This document shows positions 1 to 8,518 of a stretch of 17,044 nucleotides of DNA, in pieces. The position numbers and the translations under genes were made by a program. Origin of the DNA: Thermomucor indicae-seudaticae (taxonomy: Eukaryota > Mucoromycota > Mucoromycetes > Mucorales > Lichtheimiaceae); NCBI GenBank assembly GCA_000787465.1, contig JSYX01000011.1, positions 1 to 17,044 on the forward strand, read 5' to 3'. A model generated the notes under the pieces. It was not told the origin of the DNA. It made no database searches and saw only the letters and a list, made by a program, of their open reading frames with translations. Position 1 is the first letter of the stretch. Each line of letters begins with the position of its first letter.

Positions 1-64
1 GTAAGTCTTCGTTAAAGCATGGCGCAAATTTCACTTGAAGTTGACGCAAACACTACCAACCGAG

Positions 65-302
65 GACGCAAAAAGTTATTCAAGAACCAGTACCTAATAC
101 CGACAGCACTGTTGACTCTACAGCCTTCCCTGCTGTCATTGGTCAGTTCCGTCCAAGACCTATCCAGTATTCACCTGACGTCCAGGAGCAATCCAAGCGA
201 CGATCTATTTTCCGCTATTTGCTTTTTTCAAACTGGTGTCGCCGTTCCAGTGCTTTTGTATTGCTGTATGTGCCTATGATCGTAATTATTCGTTTAAATT
301 AA
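65..302 (+). CDS. Possible last exon of a gene entering from the left
   Basis: The window opens with GTAAGT, a perfect intron donor, suggesting that position 1 lies at an exon/intron border of a gene running in from the left. If the acceptor is the AG ending at 64, a 78-codon open frame follows to TAA at 300-302. It is rich in Arg and Ser in the middle (RPRPIQYSP, then SKRRSIFRY) and ends in a hydrophobic stretch (AFVLLYVPMIVII) that could be a membrane anchor. A second frame, starting from an acceptor at 40 and closing at 279, is also open, so frame choice is a judgement. The family is not recognised, and no conserved motif confirms that this is coding. Confidence 0.28.
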
Positions 303-458
303 TGTGTTTGCCCAGATCAGGTCCGTTTTTTCGATAAAGCATGCTGATGATAGGGTTAAGTTTAAGGCAATAATCGTAGAAGCAAATGTATATACATTGA
401 GCAAAACAAGCAGCATAGAAAATAATGCGAGGGAATCAAAGTGGGGAATATAAGGAAG

Positions 459-1274
459 CTATAGTATAATACAGCATTTACATCGCGGTACAGAATCGAT
501 GCCTTTCGAATCTGGATCGGTATAAGTGATCCTGGCTAAACCCCCCTTTATTAATTGACTTACCATCTGAAGACTTAGGTCGTGGGTCACGAATCAATAA
601 ATGAACAGTGAATGCGTTTCCAGCGTTCAATCGATTCGCTGTAAAGCAAAGAAGGAGGTCAATGCGTTTTAATCGTCATCCAATTATTCCAATACTTGCA
701 TTCAAGGCTGGAATTGTTTTCAAGAAACTTGCCGAGGTACAAGATCTCTAGCTGTGCAGTTGATTCAGGCACTGCCCGTTGACTCTTCAAATCTAGACAA
801 AGAGCTTCAATATTTTCCGCATCCGTTTTGGGCTATCGTTATTGTTATGTTACCGTCAGGCCAGTGAGAAAGTAGGTGTTCTTTGACTTGGTGAACAAGG
901 GTCGTGGGTTCAAAGTCAAGCGCATGTCGATTTCCAGACACCAGTAGAAAAGTCAAGCGTACCAGATCCAGCGGTACCTTGTCCTCATCATCATCATCTT
1001 CTTCTTCTTCTTGTTGCTCTATTCCAAGTGATGGGTAGCTGTCGGTAGGAGTCTGATCTTCTGGATCACTTGCTGGATGTACAACAGAAGAGGGGGCTCT
1101 GATGGCAGCTGCTGAAGAACCATTATCAACCGTGGAGGAAGGTACTGTTGTTTGATCGAGAGCGTCTGAGATAGAAGAGTTGGGAGAGCAAGATAATGAC
1201 GAAGTCATCGTCATGTTTGGAGGCTGTAGTTCCGCCATTGTCTGGTTAGGCGATCCGACCGATTGAGTTGACAT
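459..1274 (-). CDS. UBL3/MUB-like membrane-anchored ubiquitin-fold protein with CAAX box
   Basis: Four exons on the minus strand: 1274-854, 792-700, 638-564 and 511-459, totalling 642 nt or 213 aa. Residues 1-104 are a low-complexity Ser/Thr-rich tail ending in an acidic run (EEEEDDDDE). Residues about 105-180 form the ubiquitin-like fold: VRLTFLLVSG, then HWPDD, LEILYLGKFLENN and FTVHLLIRD, which follow the order of animal UBL3 (LRLILVSG, NWP, LRLIYQGRFL, MHLVARE). The last residues are RCKCCIIL: Cys210 with terminal Leu fits a geranylgeranylation CAAX box, and the preceding Cys could be palmitoylated. UBL3/MUB proteins are prenylated plasma-membrane proteins, and UBL3 is linked to sorting of cargo into small vesicles. 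I chose the Met at 1274 because the codons upstream (LFFF) look like leader sequence; an in-frame Met at 1343 is the alternative. The second intron needs a GC donor. The N-terminal extension is longer than in animal UBL3. Confidence 0.85.
639..699 (-). other. GC-AG intron 2 of the UBL3-like gene
   Basis: Reading on the minus strand, the exon ends GAAT and the intron begins GCAAGT and ends TTTACAG (61 nt). Only this donor joins LEILYLGKFLENNSSLE to the frame giving NRLNAGNAFTVHLLIRD, which completes the ubiquitin fold. The nearby GT (CAA|GTATTG) puts the next exon out of frame and reaches a stop within 20 codons. The inference rests on frame and family fit, not on transcript data. Confidence 0.75.
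985..1012. repeat. Trinucleotide tract encoding an acidic run
   Basis: Consecutive TCA/TCT and TTC units on the plus strand encode the Glu/Asp run of the UBL3-like protein on the minus strand. A tract like this can vary in length between strains. Confidence 0.7.
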
Positions 1275-1622
1275 GAAGAAAAATAAAGTTTGGCGAGAAG
1301 AAGAGGTTACAAATTCTTGTGAAGGAAACCCACTCCACGTCACCCTTTGTTATTCCTTTTCCCATTTTACATATCAATCAATCTATTTTATGATCATTTG
1401 CTTACAAGCAGGTTCTCTGTGTGGGAAACCGTAATCGATGCATGGCAGTGCACGCCCCTTTTCCGTCTATTCTTTTAGTAGCTTTGCTTTCGCAGAGATT
1501 ATGCCTAAATTTCATGCGGATTTTCTGAAACCAGACTGAAAAAAGAACAGGCCACCGTCCTTTTTCCAACCCAATCTCTTCTCTCTTTCTTTCGCTATTC
1601 TTTCTTTGATACTCTCTTTACG
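1275..1622. promoter_or_regulatory. Divergent intergenic promoter region
   Basis: This 348-nt gap lies between the UBL3-like start (minus) and the small-protein start (plus), so both promoters should be here. The 60 nt before 1623 are strongly CT-rich (repeated TCTTTCTTT), a common fungal leader or core-promoter feature. No clear TATA box or named operator was identified. Confidence 0.5.
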
Positions 1623-1886
1623 ATGGCTGAAAACGCTGATACAGTGCATCCGATGCTATACAGACAAACCATGAATTCTCCTCCAGCGACGACAAGTTCT
1701 CAGCAACAGCAACATCCATCCAATTCGTCGTCGCAGACTGCAAGCCCTGGTTGTCAAATGAAGAAGAAAGAGGAGTGCTGCTGGGATTGTTATCCACGTA
1801 TGGTTCGAAAGATCGAAAACGAAGGAACACCAGAACAAGTCGAGTACCTTCATCAGTTGGAGCAAAGCCGAAGCCCTCAATTGTAA
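1623..1886 (+). CDS. Small unrecognised protein, Gln/Ser-rich N-terminus, Cys-rich centre
   Basis: This is a single-exon frame of 87 aa. Residues 1-45 are Ser/Thr/Gln-rich with a QQQQ run. Residues about 47-70 hold KKKEECCWDCYPRMVRKIE, with three Cys (CC-W-D-C), followed by a charged, probably helical tail (EGTPEQVEYLHQLEQ). It starts directly after a CT-rich leader and has AATAAA 45 nt past the stop, which favours a real gene. Overlapping frames on the minus strand look like shadows. I do not recognise the family. The compact CCWDC cluster could be a metal site, a lipidation site or a disulphide pair, but nothing seen here decides between them. Confidence 0.65.
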   Translation: MAENADTVHPMLYRQTMNSPPATTSSQQQQHPSNSSSQTASPGCQMKKKEECCWDCYPRMVRKIENEGTPEQVEYLHQLEQSRSPQL

Positions 1887-2234
1887 TAGCTTAAACAGAA
1901 GATCTGTAATAGTAACCCTTCCCCCGTCTGAATAAAACATACCCATGACGATGGTTCTTTTAGCTGCTTATATCCTGCCGTCCGTTATCACTTAAACCTT
2001 GTCAAGGGCACTGAAAATGACGATGCTCTTGGCTGTAGAGTCATAAAACGTTGCTATAAGAGCCTCTCAATTGTGAAAAGATGGATTATGCTTCTGTGAG
2101 TAAATGGCTTTCAAAGTTGCAAAGGAGACAGTAAATGATGCCTAGCAAGAATCCATTTGATTGGCTTGTGCGCATAGTGGTTTATGCAAGGCGTCATTAA
2201 TTTCGCTTTTTTGTCTCTTTCGTAACTCGTCGTC
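1887..2234. other. Intergenic region between the small protein and LIG4
   Basis: This holds the 3' UTR of the small gene and the LIG4 promoter. The only named element seen is AATAAA at 1931-1936. A T-rich, CT-containing stretch (GCTTTTTTGTCTCTTTC) precedes the LIG4 start. No other gene is visible. Confidence 0.5.
1931..1936 (+). terminator. Polyadenylation signal AATAAA of the small gene
   Basis: A canonical AATAAA lies 45 nt downstream of the stop at 1886. Confidence 0.6.
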
Positions 2235-5200
2235 ATGAGTGGTACCTTGTCTTTCAGTAGCAGTAATAGCGTTTCAGAACCGTCAGAACCGGGTGGGAGT
2301 CCTTTATTCAGCAGCCTGTGCGGATTATTGCAAAGCATTGCAGATCAACGTGGCACGGAACAAAAGAAAAGGCGTCTCGAAAGATTCCTTTACGATTGGC
2401 GTGCCAAGTATGGATTGGACGTCTATGAAGCCATGCGACTCATTCTTCCGCATGTTAGTTTTTCATCCGAGGGGGGGAGTCATGACAATCAATTGCTTAT
2501 TTTTTTGTGCCTGGTTTCAGCTTGATAAAAGCCGGTATAATATGAAAGAAACTAAGCTGGCCAAGGTTTATACGGAAGCGCTGGGTCTAAGCCGAAATTC
2601 CTTGGACGCGTACAACTTGCTAAAGTTTAAGCAACCGTCCATCGGATCAAGTTTCAAATACGCAGTAAGTCTATCTTTTTCAAGCGTGTCTTCATTTTAT
2701 ATATATCTCGCGGTACGTAGAAAGCGACTGGCGACTTTTCCGCGGTTGCATACGACATCATCGCAAGTCGTTCGACAGTACAGAAACCAACACAGACGGT
2801 TCATGATGTAAACCTGCTTCTTGATGAGCTTTCACGTTCCGAAGGGTAAGTACGGTTTCCAGTATATCTAGGGATATTGTTATTCATATTCGATGGATTA
2901 GGGACGAAAAGGCCAAGGTTAACATATTCAAAAGAGTTGTCAATCTGTACACTCCGTTTGAGCAAAAATGGCTAATCCGTATTATCTTGAAAGGTCAGAA
3001 ATCGTGCAAGTGAGAACGGGAGAGTGATATTCACACAGCATATTACTAGATCTTAAAATGGGGATGACGGACAACTCGGCACTGCAAGTTTTCCATCCAC
3101 AAGCACGGGAATTGTACGCTGTCTGCAGCAACTTGAAGAAAGTGTGCGAAGATTTGAAGAATCCGTTAACGAAGCTCAAAAATTCGGTACGTTTCTGCTC
3201 GCACCTCATCATCTTCAGAACAACTGAAGCGCCCTTCTTTAGACGATCGAACTATTTCATCCTTTCAAACCGCAGCTGGGATGCAGAGAGGTTCCTAGAG
3301 ACGTTCGGAAGGTGGCGCACAATGGCGTGTTTTATATAGAAGAAAAGATTGATGGTGAACGTATACAAATGCATTATGAGCGAAAGACCGCGACATTCAT
3401 GTGGTACTCTCGGTAAGTAGCTAAATACGCTAAATGACATTGCGATCTGACGCTGTATAATAAAGACGCTCGACCGACTATACGTACTTGTATGGAGGCA
3501 GTCCAACAGATGGCCGACTAGCTGGGAGTATAGTCGAATGTCTAAAAGCGGACAGGTGAGTGATATAAGAGAGTAAGCAGTTCATATCCTCACCTGAACA
3601 GTCTTATTCTTGACGGTGAAATGGTTGCCTATGATCCGAAATTGGACGTACTTTTGCCGTTTGGCACGCTCAAGTCATCTGCTCAAGGTATCAACGACCA
3701 AAGCTCTAGTTATAGAGGGTCTTGCTGACAATTTCTAGATGAAAGTATCGATCCACACAAAGCCCGTCCCTGCTGTAAGTATATCTTTTTTTCTATCCAT
3801 TCTGCGGTATTAATGCTTCATTTAGTTATCGTTTTCGATATTGTTTACTGCAACGGGAATCCATTGCTGGATTATCCATTGTCTGACCGTATCAAGATTC
3901 TTAACGGGGTCGTCAGAGAAAAACATGGGCATTTGCACTTGCTTCCACGTCAAGAGAAAAAGACTTTTCAGGATATAGTTGAAGCTCTTGATCAAGCAAT
4001 GACGTTGAGGTAAAGATAAGGGTTTGCTCAATCTGAACGACAAGGTAATTGATATTCTGAGATAGGCAGGAAGGCCTTGTTATCAAGAATCCCGGATCCA
4101 CTTATGAACCTGGAGCGCGAAACAACACCTGGATAAAGCTTAAACCCGAATATATTGACAGTTTGCAGGACAACTGCGACTTACTGGTCGTTGGTAAGGG
4201 ATAGATCATCGTGTATATTTCTGGTCCTGATCTATCCCAATAATAGGCGCCTGCTATGGCGCCGGTCGAAGAGGCAATCGACTGAGTCAATTCTTATGCG
4301 CAATACGGGACGATACCGTTCCGGAGGGCGAAGAACCTAGGTATTTTCATTCATTCAGTCGACGTAACAGGATCCAGTGATATATATTCGGATAGATTCA
4401 TGACCTTTTGTATGATTGGGACCGGCTATACTATTGACGAATTGGAAGAGTTCAGGTACTAACTAGTACAGTAAGAATGAATGACTGTGCTAACTTGTCG
4501 TCATCCCCAGACAAACTTTTCAAGAGCTGCAAAGATATGATCCAAGAAACCAACCACTATGGCTTGTACATCCTGAGAAGTCAAACGAAAATCCAGACGT
4601 TATTGTACCTCATTATACAAAGTAGGTGCATAGATATGCACATCAACAGCTGGAGCATTAAGTCTTCTTTCTTCAGGGCGCTGGTCGTCGAGGTCAAGGC
4701 ATCTGAGATAATCTGGGGAAGTAAGTTTTTCCTTTGACAGTAAAGTAGGCCCGTGTGTTCACAGATCTCAAGATATGTTTGGGGCGGGTAACACACTTCG
4801 GTTTCCTCGATTCATGCGGTTCCGGCATGACAAGGATTGGAAGGATATTTTGACATATACCGGTAACAACAACTATTGTAGCGGCTTGGCTCTTGGTTTG
4901 TAATTTATCTTTGGCTCAGAAATGACCAGGGCGCGTCGAGCGGGGACATTATCAGGAAACAAGCGCAAAGCATCAGAGCAGGATTTCTTGTAAGTTAGAA
5001 GAACCTCCTTTCTAGCTATCGTTCACTAACTGTTCAAATAGCGAGCACAAAAAGAAGCGAGCAAAACCAAAAACGACTCGTGCGGTTGGTAGACTTTAAA
5101 GGACATCCGCATTTGTTCTGGTCTAATATATCTATAGACAAGACTCTATGCTGTACTGAAAAGCCAGCAAGGCATCGATACATCAGACATAAAAACCGTT

Positions 5201-6376
5201 TCTAGCTTATTTGAAGGACTGACGTTCTGCAAGTATATTTGCCAATGCATTTGTAGTAAAAGAGCTACTAACTGGTTGTATTCAGTTGTCGTTTCTGGAG
5301 ATTCAGTCTACTCAAAGGCAGATCTAGAAGCGCTTATAAAGCAGAACGGTGGCGACTTCACACAGCAGACACAGAAGGCGGATTACGTTATTGCTGGGAC
5401 AAAAAGTATGTATTTAAACAATGGAGTAGTTGTGATATGTTGAATTAATGCATTGCGACTAGCCATTCGAGTGAACAGTATTATTTATCAAGGGCAACGC
5501 GATGTGATACTCCCACAGTGGATAGCCGACTGTGTGGAAAACCAAGACATGATTCCACTTAGTCCAAAGTAAGTCTTTACTGTACTGGAGTAGCCGTTAA
5601 GCTAGTAGAGTTAAATGGTTGATGCCTTTGTAGATACATGATGTTTACAACCGAGGAAACAAATCAACTGTTCCGGGAGAAAATGGATATCTGGGGAGGT
5701 TCTTACACTCAAGATGAAACAGAGCAAACACTTCGAGAGGTAACCCACCATTTGTGATCCAAGAGCTAATCTTACTCACATATTTAATGAATCAAGGTCA
5801 TGGATCGTATCGAGGTTGATAACTCTGATGTGGACAAGATTCACAAGTTGATGGATGAAGTACACGAACGCTATTTTCAAACAACAGGCATTCCTGGGCT
5901 TATGTTTCAGCGAGTGAGGGCGTATCTTGATGACAGACCGTCAAGACCAACCGTAAAAATCGAAGAGATGACCGAAGAATGGGCAAAAGAACAGCGCACG
6001 CACGATCGTATACACTTGGCGGCATTGGAGATTCGGTTCAAAGGTGGTTTGATTGTCAGTGAGATCAAGGAGGGTGTGACGCACGTTATCATGGATAAAG
6101 ACAATCTTGAACGACTACCTGAACTTACACAAGCCTTCAAAGGGTATGTCAAAGGACCATACGTCAAAGATCGAACTAACCTGTGGTGGTGGTTATTAGT
6201 ATGCCTCAACCTCGATTCGTGACCACCGAATGGGTCGATGCGTGTGTTGAAGCAAAAACCATGGTGGATGAAAGACGTAAATATATAATGACGTGCAAAA
6301 CTAACAGATACTGACGATATTCTTTCTAGCTTTTGAGCCCAAGCTTCCTCATTCTGCATTTCAGCATCTTACATAG
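2235..6376 (+). CDS. LIG4: DNA ligase IV (ATP-dependent, non-homologous end joining)
   Basis: Twenty-five exons: 2235-2453, 2521-2664, 2721-2845, 2902-2993, 3050-3186, 3243-3412, 3466-3555, 3602-3687, 3739-3774, 3826-4009, 4066-4193, 4247-4340, 4396-4455, 4511-4621, 4677-4720, 4773-4862, 4920-4989, 5042-5084, 5138-5228, 5286-5405, 5463-5568, 5634-5739, 5797-6143, 6200-6276, 6330-6376. They sum to 2817 nt, exactly 938 codons plus stop, the usual LIG4 size. The enzyme seals double-strand breaks in the nucleus with XRCC4/Lif1. Visible parts: N-terminal DNA-binding domain (EQKWLIRIILKDLKMG near 190-205); adenylation motif EKIDGER with Lys274; motif IV LDGEMVAYD (329-337); motif V EGLVIKNP (430-437) and WIKLKPEY (450-457); OB domain to LRFPRFMRFRHDKDW; basic NLS-like KKKRAKPK (630-637); BRCT1 from about 666; XRCC4-binding linker (FREKMDIWGGSYTQDE); BRCT2 from about 815 with its Trp in TTEWVDAC. 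Intron 19 needs a GC donor, intron 18 a GTTGGT donor and intron 15 an AAG acceptor; the other junctions use GT donors and ordinary acceptors. Confidence 0.95.
5085..5137 (+). other. LIG4 intron 18 with weak GTTGGT donor
   Basis: Using GTTGGT at 5085 keeps TTRA in frame with TRLYAVLKSQQGIDTSD. The next GT, four bases on, breaks the frame. An identical GTTGGT donor is needed in RRN7 (16430), which supports it as a tolerated donor in this genome. Confidence 0.65.
5229..5285 (+). other. GC-AG intron 19 of LIG4
   Basis: The exon ends ACGTTCT, the intron starts GCAAGT and ends TTCAG (57 nt). This joins LFEGLTF to FVVSGDSVYSKADL, the first strand-loop of BRCT1 (the human equivalent reads FEDVEFCVMSG). 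The GT four bases downstream puts the rest of BRCT1 out of frame. Confidence 0.78.
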
Positions 6377-6719
6377 TGTGTGTATATAGTGATACATTTT
6401 TGTTCTTGTATGTTCTGTATCAAATCATGCTAAACATTAGTGGTTTTTTTTTGTTAGGCTGGAGTAAACATTAGTGGTTCTCGAAGCAATGAAAGCCTGA
6501 TTTACATCCGTGAAAGCCACATCTGGACCGAGTAAAAGAGAGTGTTTGCGCCCAACTAATTCAGGGTTTTGCTTTTTAGATATTATGCTCCGTGGGTAGC
6601 TGCGACAATTTGGAACCATTCTTTGGTTTCATGATGGCAGTGACATATGACGGTCATTTTTTGTATATAGAGCTAAACCTGTTTTGTTTCTGTTAGAGGA
6701 TTTGGGACGAGTTAGGGGG
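6377..6719. other. LIG4 3' flank up to the transposon
   Basis: This stretch is AT-rich with no convincing gene. It holds the LIG4 3' UTR and a 15-bp direct repeat (listed separately). The short minus-strand frame at 6437-6619 shows no recognisable motif. Confidence 0.5.
6431..6479 (+). repeat. 15-bp direct repeat, two copies
   Basis: TAAACATTAGTGGTT occurs at 6431-6445 and again at 6465-6479, separated by 19 nt that include a T run. It could come from slippage or a small local duplication; no function is visible. Confidence 0.8.
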
Positions 6720-6721
6720 TA

Positions 6722-6745
6722 CAGTGGCACCCCGCCTACTGCAAC
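6722..6745 (+). repeat. Left terminal inverted repeat of the pogo-type element
   Basis: Begins CAGTGGCACC directly after TA and pairs with 8158-8181 on the opposite strand with three mismatches (two C/T, one A/T). Confidence 0.85.
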
Positions 6746-6747
6746 GA

Positions 6748-6769
6748 GTTTTCAGGAATCGCTGAAAAC
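6748..6769 (+). repeat. Subterminal hairpin GTTTTCAG / CTGAAAAC
   Basis: A perfect 8-bp inverted repeat with loop GAATCG lies directly inside the left TIR. The loop sequence AGGAATCG recurs inside the right end near 8148 in the same plus-strand orientation, although the ends themselves are inverted. Confidence 0.7.
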
Positions 6770-7328
6770 GCTTAAGGCCATCGCAACATCCCGGCCTTCT
6801 GCAATCCCCAACGCCGTCAACTCCATTTTGCAATGGCGGACTATATCAATTTGAAACCTAGACCTAATAATATTCGTTTATTTCTTTAACGGAGTGGTCA
6901 ATTTTGTACACGTCTGATGTACCTGATTCACCGTGTATCTTATACATTGTGTTGTATTGGATGCTAATTCACCATCCCATAGCGACCAGATCGAACAAAC
7001 CAAATACCGATCTAACATGTCTGACGGTTGACATCCCGCTAAAAAGACACTAAAAGACATTAGATCAAACTGGATCGAACTAACAAACAAGCTAAAACTG
7101 GGAACCAGACATCGCTATGCTTCATACAGCAAAGATTCTCATTAGTCGACCTTTTAGACCATGACGACATGGAACGGCTCTTACCCTAGATCCGAATGAT
7201 AGAAAAATATAAATAGACAGCGTGTAGAAGAACTAATTAAGAATCAATCTCTTAATAGACGTCGCGGTCTCACCGTATTCTCTTTTGTTCCCCTTTCCTC
7301 TTGTTGATTCAAAAAGCTTTATACATAA

Positions 7329-7814
7329 CACATTGAAAGATTGATGGGATTCTTGAACCGTTGTTTCTAGCCATTGCTATCCTTGAAGACGCCATCAGGA
7401 TAACCCAGCTTTTTTGCAAAGAATTCGCCTGCTTGAACAATAATGTTCCAGTACAATGGGATATTACGCTCCTGAAATTCAGTGCTTCAACTATACAGAG
7501 CTCTTTCCACATACTGCCGGAAGATAATGCACATGTAAGTTCCTAGAATTCTTGACTGTACTGTAATCGTCACAAATGCAACGTACCGACAACCCGCCAG
7601 TATTTTGTGTCCTTAAGAAAGAGCTGCTCTCGCATGCGTCACATTTGAGCTTTAGGCAACGAGAAATGCTCGACTTGTTTGCTGCTGTCTCCCGATGATA
7701 TTCCTTCTTCAACCATTCTGCGAGTTGTTCCGGTGTCAGATTAAGTTCATTCCTTGCTTTAACTAGAAGTGCGTCTTCTTGTTCTTTATTTAATCCTTTG
7801 AACTTCGGGGGCAT
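7329..7814 (-). pseudogene. Broken CENP-B/pogo-like transposase, DNA-binding half only
   Basis: From Met at 7814 the frame reads MPPKFKGLNKEQEDALL, then LTPEQLAEWLKKEYHRE and SSISRCLK. This is a helix-turn-helix like the N-terminus of pogo/CENP-B transposases, ending in the usual SRxLK. Further on, in another frame (7497-7329), a second conserved block appears: VERALYS-stop, FQERNIPLYW, AGEFFAKKLG, FKDSNG-stop and KQRFK, matching the CENP-B second DNA-binding domain, where ALxxW and SNGW are typical. Both stops sit where Trp is normally found: TGA near 7477 and TAG near 7366. The join between blocks could be an intron or a frameshift. No DDE catalytic motif can be read further along, so the gene cannot make an active transposase. 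Confidence 0.75.
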
Positions 7815-8157
7815 TGTAATTGAAAAGGCAGTTGACTGGAATAAAAGACAAACTTGCTTTTTAAACGGCACCATATCCCTTTTACATTAAATCTTTATTT
7901 ACTCATTCGTTCAATGAACATGGCAATTACTAAGAAACAATGACTAAGAATGAATGTATTACTAAACGATTACTGATATCTGACGACAGCTGTTCCCAGT
8001 GGAAAAGCAGGACTCGTATACCTCTAAACGCGTCGACTTTCTGCTACAAAAATTGCCATTGCAAGAGCCGGATGCGATCAATTGGAAACTGAATCTGTCC
8101 GCCTCCTTGCTCTATTGCAACCCCCGGCTATTGCAACAAAATTCCAGGAATCGAGGC

Positions 8158-8181
8158 GTTGCAATAGGCGAGGAGCCACTG
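8158..8181 (-). repeat. Right terminal inverted repeat of the pogo-type element
   Basis: Reads GTTGCAATAGGCGAGGAGCC and then ACTG on the plus strand, followed by TA. It mirrors the left end with 21 of 24 matches. Confidence 0.85.
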
Positions 8182-8183
8182 TA

Positions 8184-8518
8184 TGGGATATTTTGTAGTC
8201 ATCAAAAGGCGTATATGGTATAGCATCCACCACCCCAAAAGTCCCCGTTCTTTATCAGTTGGATTGCTTTGTCGAGCACGGTTCGTGCCAAGCTGTCTCT
8301 TTCTGCTTTAATACATGAGAAAGGTACTCAAACGTTGAATATAACTTGTCAAGTGAGTTGCTTTACTTGCGCTGTTTCTTCGCAGATGTCCCCGTAACAA
8401 ACACGGGTGACGTATACAGGATAAGGCTTCTCTTTGCGTTTCCCTTACTTGAAGTGGATGCAGAAATGTCTTTTAGTATTATTATTACTATGTACAACAG
8501 CTATACTTTTCGATGGTT
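8184..8518. other. Region between transposon and RFC2 stop
   Basis: This should hold the RFC2 3' UTR on the minus strand. An 83-aa plus-strand frame here (8346-8597) runs into RFC2 antisense and has no recognisable motif. The only structure noted is a short inverted repeat GCACG/CGTGC at 8276-8288. Confidence 0.45.

Larger units (their letters stand above)
6722..8181 (-). mobile_element. Degenerate pogo-type (Tc1/mariner) DNA transposon, 1460 bp
   Basis: The ends are inverted repeats: 6722-6745 begins CAGTGGCACCCCGCC and the complement of 8158-8181 begins CAGTGGCTCCTCGCC, matching at 21 of 24 positions. Each end is flanked by TA (6720-6721 and 8182-8183), the target duplication of Tc1/mariner elements. 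Inside both ends are subterminal copies of the core CTATTGCAAC or close variants (8114, 8129 and near 6791), likely transposase-binding sites. The interior encodes the remains of a CENP-B/pogo-like transposase on the minus strand, but no DDE catalytic domain was found. At 1.46 kb the element is shorter than expected for an autonomous pogo-like copy, so an internal deletion is likely. It sits between the 3' ends of LIG4 and RFC2 and so harms neither gene. Confidence 0.85.

Noticed and set aside
2239..2811. 190-aa plus-strand frame overlapping the first LIG4 exons
   Set aside because: It reads through two LIG4 introns in another frame and has no family resemblance; the spliced frame gives the LIG4 N-terminus.
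5907..6359. 150-aa minus-strand frame over the LIG4 BRCT2 exons
   Set aside because: It is a shadow of a strongly conserved domain on the other strand.
6431..6479. 15-bp direct repeat as a target-site duplication of an insertion
   Set aside because: Only 19 nt separate the copies and no element ends are present, so slippage is simpler.
8276..8288. Short inverted repeat GCACG/CGTGC as a terminator hairpin
   Set aside because: A 5-bp stem is expected by chance, and fungal Pol II genes do not end at such hairpins.
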